Positions 54,844-64,000 of a stretch of DNA of 64,000 bases are shown here, one piece after another (position 1 is the stretch's first letter; every line of letters starts with the position of its first letter). The DNA lies in the NCBI RefSeq assembly GCF_033807715.1, contig NC_084592.1, positions 23,507,501 through 23,571,500 on the forward strand, in the 5' to 3' direction. The DNA is from Cololabis saira (Eukaryota; Chordata; Actinopteri; Beloniformes; Belonidae). The notes under the pieces are model-generated. The model was not told the DNA's origin. It saw nothing but the letters and a program-made list of their open reading frames with translations, and did not search any database. The position numbers and the translations under genes are program-made.

Positions 54844-56005
54844 TCAGAAAGAGTTTGTGACTGAGGTGCGAGTCCTGGAGGCGTACAGGTCCTGGAGAGA
54901 TGGAAGATTACAGCCAATCACCTTCTCTGCAGACCAAATGACACCCTGCAGTCTGCCCTTGTCCTTAGCGGTGGCAGCAGCATACCAGATGGTGATGGAA
55001 GAGGTGAGGATGGACTCAATGATGGAGGAATACAAGTGCACCATCATTCTCCTTGGCAGGCTGCATTTTTCCACAAACAGGATCCAGGCATAGGTACCTG
55101 CAGAGTCCAAGTGCTGGAGGATGTAGTGAAGGGCCAGGTTGATGTGTTCTGAAGACCTTCTGGCTCTGTAGGCAGATTGCAGGGGGTCCAGGAGGGGGTC
55201 AGTGATCTCTTTCAGGTGTGAAAGTACAAGGTGGTCCAAGGACTTTATAACCACAAAGGTCAGAGTGACGGTAATGGAGGCCTTGAAGCAGGTTGGCAGG
55301 GGGCATGTCTCCAGTAAGGTGTTAAAAATGTATGTGAACACTGGAGACAGCTGATCATCACAGTGCTTCAAAGTAGATGGACGGACAGAATCTGCTCCTG
55401 CTCTTTCCTGGGGGTTATGTCTCCTGAAGAGTTTGTTGACGTCTCTCTCATGGATGGAAAGAGTAGTCACTGAGGTGGGTGAAGGAGGAGGGGTGGGCTT
55501 TTAAGGTAGGTATTGGTAGACGTGCCCAGGGCCCTGCTGAAGTGGGGGATCTGGTAAACTGAAGCTGGAACTGTTGAGAGGTGTTGTGGGGGATGGTCAC
55601 AGGATTTTCTCTTTGTCTGTCAAAGCGACAGTAGAACTCATTCAGGTTGTTGGCGAAGCGTTGGTCATTCATGGGGTGAGGGCCTTCAGGCTTGTAGTTC
55701 CAGACAGACGCAGAGTCGTTGGCTGAGCACTGGTGCTGGAGCTTCTCAGACTACGGTCGTTTTAGCCCCTTGCTAAACTTGTACTTTGCCTCTTTGAATC
55801 TGTCTTTTTCCTCACTCCTGAAGGCCTCTTCCTTATCCAACCTTAACCTTCTGAGTTTGGCTGTGAACCAGGGTTTGTCGTTGTTGTAACTGGTGCGTGA
55901 TGGAAGACAGCAGTCCTCACAGAAGCTGATGTATGATGCCACAGCCTCTGTGTACTCATCCAGACAGTTGGTAGCAGCCCTGAACACATCAGTCAGTCCA
56001 AACAC
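54844..56005 (-). pseudogene. LINE ORF2 remnant lacking the RT catalytic core
   Basis: Three fragments in different frames (55751-56005, 55448-55672, 54844-55470) form a damaged polyprotein. The last, a 208-codon frame, has STLKHCDDQLSPVFTYIFN, then VVIKSLDHLVLSHLKEITDP and LDPLQSAYRARRSS, which are reverse transcriptase fingers motifs. Around residue 133-139 (near 55055-55071) it jumps from GTYAWILFV straight to RRMMVHLYSSIIESILTSS, a motif normally hundreds of residues downstream. The DF..AFN aspartate and the YADD-type box are therefore deleted. A second, smaller gap occurs near residue 70, where the DYRP motif is missing. It has no enzymatic potential. Confidence 0.82.
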
Positions 56006-56075
56006 ACCCGGAGATCCTCCACAGCCTCACTGGTCCACTTCCTTGCCGTCCTCACTACAGGTTTGCAGAGCTTTA

Positions 56076-56813
56076 TGTCACTTTTCCACTAGTAGCTACT
56101 CAGCTCTACTCATCTCAGCTCAGCTCGACTCAACTCGGCCTAGTTTCTTTTCCATAACAATCCAGTACCTGGAGCAGAAGTAGGAGGGTTGGAGCGAAGC
56201 TGTTGTGACATATTTGATTGTGTGATCTAAACGAAGAAGACAACAACACTAAAGATGTAGAACATGGAGTAGATGATATATGTGCTGCTGGGTCTGTGAC
56301 TTGGTCGATATCAAGTTAAAAAATGAGAGTGAGAGAAGCTTTAAGCAGCAACGCTTTTTAATTTTTTTTAGTTTGTCTCGGCGCTGCTGAAAAGTCTGTT
56401 GGTAGCCGCGAGCAGCTATGAAGTGACAGAGCTCCTGGTAGATCTTTTCGTTCCTTATCGCCCGTCTACATCCCTTTTTAATTCTCTCCTCAGCCACCAG
56501 GTTTATGAACATCTGCACCTCAGAGTTGGATCACGAAACATGATCCACTGCCATTGCCTGTCGAATAAAATGAACAAGAGGCCGCCGTCAGTTGCTCTTT
56601 CGCTGATGTCCACATCCTGACTCAGACGTCTGACTCCCAACCCCCTGACCAATCGGCGGCATGTAGTGTGATGACTCAGCCCACTTTGGAGGTTCTAAGC
56701 GGCAGAGTAGTTACAGAAAAAGTATCTGCTCGGCACGGGTAGACCCCTAGTGGAAAAGTGCCAAACCGATTGGAGCCGAGTCGGGCTGAGTAGGTACTAG
56801 TGGAAAAGTGCCA
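56076..56813. mobile_element. Harbinger-like MITE with CACTTTTCCACTAG termini, TTA TSD
   Basis: TTA at 56073-56075 and 56814-56816. Left terminus TGTCACTTTTCCACTAGTAG and right terminus, reversed, TGGCACTTTTCCACTAGTAC. Subterminal CTCAGC-type motifs repeat on both sides (CTCATCTCAGCTCAGCTCGA at the left, GAGCCGAGTCGGGCTGAG at the right). A minus-strand 89-codon frame (56249-56518) contains NEKIYQELCHFIAARGYQQT and KLKKIKK, reminiscent of a Myb/SANT trihelix DNA-binding domain, but I cannot confirm it. Confidence 0.85.
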
Positions 56814-56960
56814 TTAGTTTCTGCCTGTAAGCAGGAATCAGGTGGACCATTGCAGCCCGGGGGACGGCGTAATAAGCATCCCTGACAGTAATCCAGAATA
56901 TTCTCCTGTCTGGTCGGGCGTTTAACAAGCTGTCTTATGTTTAGGAAGCTCGTGACAGTG

Positions 56961-58322
56961 AATGCACGTTAGAGAGAATTATTCCTTGTAACAGTGTGCG
57001 TAATCCACACTGGCGAGAGCGCACAAGTGCACCGGCTCATTTCTCTCTCCTCCGGTGTTTCACTTTGTGAGCAAAGGTCGGCGCACCCTTGACCTGAACG
57101 TCCAAAATTTCCAGGGAAGAAGAATAGGGAATAAATCATCTGATGATTGCAAAACAAAACAAAACAAAAAAAAAACAGCACGCACCAACACGCCGAGGCA
57201 GCCGTCCGCAGCGCCATCTTAGAATGTAAGCATCCCAGGCATGCTTCATCGGGTTTATACCAGGGAAGAAAGCAGGCGATGGGATCTGCTGCACCCCATC
57301 TGCCTCAAGAAATTATCTCACTGCAGGTGTCTTATGTATTCCTGGGTTGTCGTCTTGCAATCTATATATATATATATATATATATATGTATACTGTATGT
57401 GTGTATACATATACCCATAGAATCATTTAGGTGACACCTAAATTAACCCTTCTCAACAATCTATGATCTATGGATATAGCAGTTGTGATCCATAAAGACA
57501 ATGTGTCGTGGGGGCCCAAATCCAATCCTCTCTTCTCCCTAGGCCAGGGAAGAGGGGCAACCTTGTGTTGAACAGTTACGCATAGATACGTGTTCTTTCG
57601 TCCTGGTTAATAACCATGCTGAAGCAATCTTTGATTTATAGCTTGTTGGGAAATCCTGATTCCATGGTGTCTTCTCCACAAATAATGGAGTCAGCTCATT
57701 TGCATTTTACGATTTCAACGGCACAGATAAATAAGCTGCAGATCATCTCGTCTGGTAGTTTGTAGTGGTCATTCTGGAGATATCCAGGGCCTCAAATGAC
57801 CCTGTTCTTAATGATGTTTGAGGATTTTACATACCGCACTATATTCCAAGCAAATCAGCAATGTGGGCTTGTTTGTGTCCGTCCTGTCCTAGTGCAAGCC
57901 CTCTGGCATATTGCCAGCTGCGTTGAATGAGGCATAGCCTGCGGAAGTTCTGTGTCAAATTTCATTGAAAATTATACAACTAATTCTGAAAACGCTTTAG
58001 TGTAAACAGAATTTCAGCAGAAAAAGGACAACAGAGTGAATGTCTATAGTCCAAAACACTTTTTTTTGCCTGGGATTCAGTATGTTATCATTGTACCTGG
58101 TCAAAGGTGATTACTGATCTGTATAAATATTGAAATGTTATGGTCAACAGTGTATATAGAATAGAATATAGTGTAATACAGAAAAATGGTCAATACAGAA
58201 AACAGTGTTTGGAAAGCGTGGAACCATATTTCATTTACTTGAAAAGAGATTAATATATTGATTTAGTTTTTTCTGTTAATCTTTGTTTTGTGCAAAACTT
58301 TGATTTCCGTGTGCACAATCCC
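56961..58322. other. Intron 3 of ERBB4, no gene seen
   Basis: Plain intron with a (TA)n run at 57363-57388. No exon or bounded element was recognised. Confidence 0.55.
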
Positions 58323-59101
58323 TTAAAGGTATTGTGACATGAAAAACACATTTTTCTTGATTTTTTTTTGTGTTTTGTTGGGTGTCTTGACATCAATTAC
58401 ACCCAAAAAACAACGAACTTTTAACATTCAGTGTATTGTGTGCTTTCTGGGATTTTCCGCATAACTATGCAAAAACGGCTCATCTGGTTTGGTGGCGGGC
58501 CGTGACGTCAAGGCCCGCTAAATCACCGCCCCCTCCACCCAGCTCCCTGCCTCCTCTCCTCTCCAGCGCGCCATAAAGGCTGATTTATGGTTCCGCGTTA
58601 CACCGTACGCTGAACCCTACGGCGTAGGCTCTGCGTCGATTTAACACGGAACCATAAATCAGGCTTAACACGGAGCTGTTTAGAGCCTCTTTTGTTCTAA
58701 TCACCGGAGGAAAACTGCTAAGAAGACCCGCGGCCACTGACTGGACTTAAGATAAGGGGGCACTGCTGCTTACATGGCTTTATTTTTATGATTGTTTGCT
58801 GTGGTTCTCCCTGCTGCTTTTCCGTGCATGCTTCGCCTGTCGCTCCCGGCTTAACTCTCCGACGCCGCTGTGAGCGTATGGCTGGAGGAGGTTTGGAGGA
58901 GGAGCGGGGCAATGATTGACAGGAAAGGGAGAAAAGGAAGCATTTTTCACGGCGCAAAAAAACACTGTAATAAAAAGCCAGGAATGGGGTTCTGGAGTGA
59001 AGTTTTTCTTGTTACACTCTTTTAGACACATTTGAGGGATGTTGGCCAAGACTTTTAATAGTGTTAAAAGCATGTTAAAAATTATGTCACAATACCTTTA
59101 A
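58323..59101. mobile_element. TTAA-flanked element of a second family
   Basis: TTAA at 58323-58326 and 59098-59101 bounds ends AGGTATTGTGACATGAAAAA and ATTATGTCACAATACCT, giving a 14-bp inverted repeat (AGGTATTGTGACAT). The sequence differs from the AGGGGAC family above but follows the same piggyBac-like logic. The middle is GC-rich. No transposase frame. Confidence 0.85.
58577..58665. mobile_element. Small 3-bp-TSD MITE, perfect TAA duplication
   Basis: TAA at 58574-58576 and 58666-58668 flanks AGGCTGATTTATGGTTCCGC and GGAACCATAAATCAGGCT, a nearly perfect 18-bp inverted repeat. At 89 bp it is the cleanest member of the family in the window. Confidence 0.92.
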
Positions 59102-61442
<2,341 letters not shown>

Positions 61443-61574
61443 AGATTCTCAATGGAGGTGTTTATGTTGACCAGAACAAGTTCCTCTGCCATGCAGATAC
61501 AATCCATTGGCAGGATATTGTCAAAAACCCACGAGTCCATCCTCTGGTGGTGCCTACCAACAGCAGTGTCACAT
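61443..61574 (+). CDS. erbb4: ERBB4 receptor tyrosine kinase, exon 4 (partial CDS)
   Basis: This 132-bp exon begins with AG, completing the Glu codon started in exon 3, then encodes 43 codons and one further base. [14 protein letters not shown] and [14 protein letters not shown] are characteristic of ErbB4 L domain I just before the cysteine-rich furin-like domain. The following [15 protein letters not shown] is less conserved and contains an NSS glycosylation sequon. The donor is ACAT|GTAAGT, a strong site. From memory the human exon is 135 bp, so this copy would be one codon shorter at its variable 3' end, with the phase (1) unchanged. The region faces outside the cell and contributes to neuregulin binding and to the L1-CR1 boundary. 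Confidence 0.95.
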
Positions 61575-61892
61575 GTAAGTAAGCCAACAAGGACACGGGC
61601 AAAGTAACAAATGGCGCCTATAAGTTTATGTGGTATTTTCAAGGTTCATGTGGGACTCGGAAAGTAAAGCTGTGCTTTTTAAGAAGCTGCACATACTTGC
61701 ATGATTGGCACTCCCACAAAAGGAAGTAATTACTTGAGAATTCAGGTCTCATTTTCATTTATTCATCCATTGATTAGCTGTGCCTGCTGCCGTCCAACTC
61801 TGGGTAACAGGAAACTGGTTTAGCTCAGGCAAACGGTGAGAGTAAATCCTGGATGGGCCACTACTCCACTACTCAATCACTAGGTCAACACA
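61575..61892. other. Start of ERBB4 intron 4
   Basis: Begins GTAAGTAAG. No other feature was seen before the inverted-repeat element. Confidence 0.8.
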
Positions 61893-62362
61893 CAGTGCGG
61901 TTACATGCACATCTAAATCAAGTTATTGGCAACATTTAGCTAAGGATTAAACTGGAGTTTCCGAGAAATCTAGGTGTACACGCGAGAAGACAATCGATTA
62001 TTGAGTGAGGTACGTTCAACTCCGCGATTCTAGGTGGTGCCACATGACTTTTGTGTTGGCGTTCTTCCGGTTCCTTCTTTGTTGTCCGTCTCCTGTGTTG
62101 ATATTCGAGCTTTCGCGGTGTCGTCGCATCTGGAAGGGGGAGTCCCGGGGCAGTCACTAGTTCGGCTAAGCGCTAAGCTGCATATACATGCCAGAATAAC
62201 TCGAATTAGGATCGCATTATCTGGCACTAATAGGTCGATCTCAAAAGCTTCAGTTCTGTTCGACTACAGCCCGGCCAAGGTGTATACATGGCTTTTAAAA
62301 CTTCTATATCAGTCGGAATAAGGCAACAATTCGACTTTCTGTTAGTGCATGTGAACGTACTG
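61893..62362. mobile_element. 470-bp inverted-repeat DNA element in intron 4
   Basis: Left end CAGTGCGGTTACATGCAC and right end, reversed, CAGTACGTTCACATGCAC match at 15 of 18 positions. ACA lies immediately outside both ends (61890-61892 and 62363-62365), suggesting a 3-bp duplication. CAGT...ACTG ends with a 3-bp duplication could mean a CACTA-like or other family; I leave it unassigned. The TTACATGCAC motif resembles a common fish MITE. Confidence 0.72.
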
Positions 62363-62365
62363 ACA

Positions 62366-64000
62366 GAGATAAACAAGATAATTCACACTTAATCCTGTGG
62401 ACAGTTAACAATGCCTTTAGATGTGTATAAAAACCAGGTCACCCTGCCGTTACGTGTGTCAAGTCATTTCATGCCATCATGTTTATATCTGATGGGCATC
62501 TGATGACCACAGATTTGATAAGCGTTTTGAAATGGCCACTTTTACCTGAAGGCTTCTGGAGATCACATCTTGAGGGTTTTGGGCATGAGCCCTTGCATAA
62601 CCCTTTAAAATAATTGCAATAGCTGTGAGTTGCGACAAAAAGAAAAAAGGTCCATCGTAGAATGTGTGTTAACCGTTTCCATTGCTCGTATATATGAACA
62701 GCAAAACATTGTCAACAAAACGGCACCCTTCAACCCCATTCTGCTGCTCTTCTCATTGTAACAATTCACAGTGACGGCTTGCTCAAATCACTTTAATGCC
62801 CCACTGCAGCCAGCTGGAAGACATGTTAATGAACACGCTGAGTTAGAACGGGATTTATTGTGGTGAGATAAACATATTTAATATGTCAGCTGGTAGAGGG
62901 TGATGTTGAATGGTTGATGTGGTTCTCTGTGAAGTAAGAATTAATTTACTCACCTACCCTGACCTGATTCTTTTCATTCACTGACTAAACCCCTTAATTC
63001 GCTCCATTCTCTTTGTTATTAATTCTGTTAATCAGTGCACACACTGTTTGACATTTAAATCTTTCTTTTCGTGTTCAAATTATATAATAAAATGCATTAT
63101 CATGATGAAACAAAATAGGATGACAGTCGGCATATGTTCTTAAATATACTTTTCACAGCTCTTGCTTTAGGCTTCACATGCATATTAACAGTTCATGGCA
63201 TTGATATTCTTCTCAGTCACCCTCCTCCCTGCAGCCCTCTTAGCCTGGGATCGACCCCGACTCCCAGGCAAGTCTCCTACCCCCACCAAGATATTAGGGA
63301 TCTTTTGACTTCTAATCCACATCTGAGAACATAATCTCAGCTTTATTCTTTCGGGTCACATAAACTTTGCATTATTATTACAATAGTGATTTATTTCTGC
63401 TGTGACAATGCACAATATAATCCTCCCTCATCCTAATTTTACCCCGCACCAGCATTGCCATGGCATCACTCCTAGAATTTTAAACATTCACAGACTCTGT
63501 TAAGATAACTGCTAAAGATAATGCATTAAAAAAAGGAGCTAGTGTATATATGTGAGAAGTTTCATTTGAGACGGCGAGGACCTTAAACATTGAAAGAAAA
63601 CTTTTTTTCACCAAGCTCAAAGAACACATATATGTAAGTAGAGCAGAGGTTCTGTACACTTGGCACCGTCAGACAACCACTTATTACCGGCTGACATTTA
63701 TATTATTACCCTGCTTTGTATGCTGCTTTTTGAACAGTAAAGGCTGTCGACCTCTGTCTCAAGCATTGTCAAATTGCCAGTTGGAAGGGAACAGACTGGA
63801 CAAACAAAAAACAGAGAGGGAGAGAAACTGGGAAAGACAAAGAGGGACAGGGATAGACGAAGAGAGCAACACAGAGAAGGCATGAATTAATGAGGGACGG
63901 GCTGGGGGATGAAAGCGATGAAATGCGTAGTAGAGAGGCTCACAAATCAGGAAGAAGAGGAGGACAGAAGATGGAGAGGCTCATGTTGGGCAATAGAGTC
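62366..64000. other. Intron 4 of ERBB4, no gene seen
   Basis: Plain intron to the window edge. The last 250 bp on the + strand are purine-rich (GAGAGGG and GAAGAGGAGGA runs). Exon 5 is not in the window. Confidence 0.65.

Larger units (their letters stand above)
54700..56960 (-). mobile_element. Decayed, internally deleted LINE, split by a MITE
   Basis: Minus-strand LINE. Starting from its upstream part (right) it has SYISFCEDCCLPSRT and NDKPWFTAKLRRLR (before 55751), a FYCRF linker motif, then a reverse transcriptase N-terminal block and a C-terminal block, and then an untranslated tail to about 54700. Plus-strand sequence just outside the MITE on both sides (TTGCAGAGCTTTA and TTTCTGCCTGTAAGCAGGAA) belongs to the same LINE, so it continues to about 56960. 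The family is a common fish non-LTR group whose name I am not sure of. Confidence 0.8.

Overview
This window is vertebrate, most likely teleost fish, nuclear DNA, and almost all of it is intron. Two short exons, both on the + strand, are the only host coding sequence I can support. The exon at 30060-30246 and the exon at 61443-61574 join in phase and encode consecutive pieces of the first extracellular ligand-binding (L) domain of the ErbB4 receptor tyrosine kinase. By comparison with the human gene they correspond to exons 3 and 4. The window therefore holds at least 30 kb of intron 2, all of intron 3 (about 31.2 kb) and the first 2.4 kb of intron 4. The intron 3 donor reads GC, not GT. The fish assignment rests on the repeat families (L2/CR1-like LINEs, many hAT, PIF/Harbinger-like and TTAA-flanked MITEs, long TG arrays). 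I cannot name the species or tell erbb4a from erbb4b.

Layout. 1-7763: intron 2 with one long TG array. 7764-12720: a 5'-truncated LINE (minus strand) split by a hAT-type element, then a Harbinger-like element holding a TTAA-flanked MITE that itself holds a 3-bp-TSD MITE. 12724-18491: plain intron, then a row of abutting DNA transposons (14685-18491). 18492-22789: plain intron with a small hAT transposase remnant. 22790-24228: a GC-rich, internally duplicated TTAA-flanked MITE. 24229-28880: plain intron, then a full-length hAT-type element carrying a pogo-like element and a tRNA-derived SINE. 30060-30246: exon 3. 30253-42238: plain intron, a second 465-bp 3-bp-TSD MITE, two copies of an unclassified repeat (one carrying a hAT which carries a MITE), and a LINE 3' end. 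42239-53296: plain intron with another LINE 3' end. 53297-60833: a third TTAA-flanked MITE, a TG array, a decayed LINE interrupted by a Harbinger-like MITE, a TTAA element with a nested MITE, and another TG array. 61443-61574: exon 4. 61893-62362: an inverted-repeat element in intron 4.

There is no operon, CRISPR array, RNA gene or multi-gene system here. The main interest is the nested transposon record, with several exact target-site duplications and one internal 'empty site', and the GC-AG intron of ERBB4. Most long open reading frames are chance or repeat-derived and are not annotated as genes. Family names for repeats come from termini, target-site duplications and remembered fish repeat patterns; no database search was possible.
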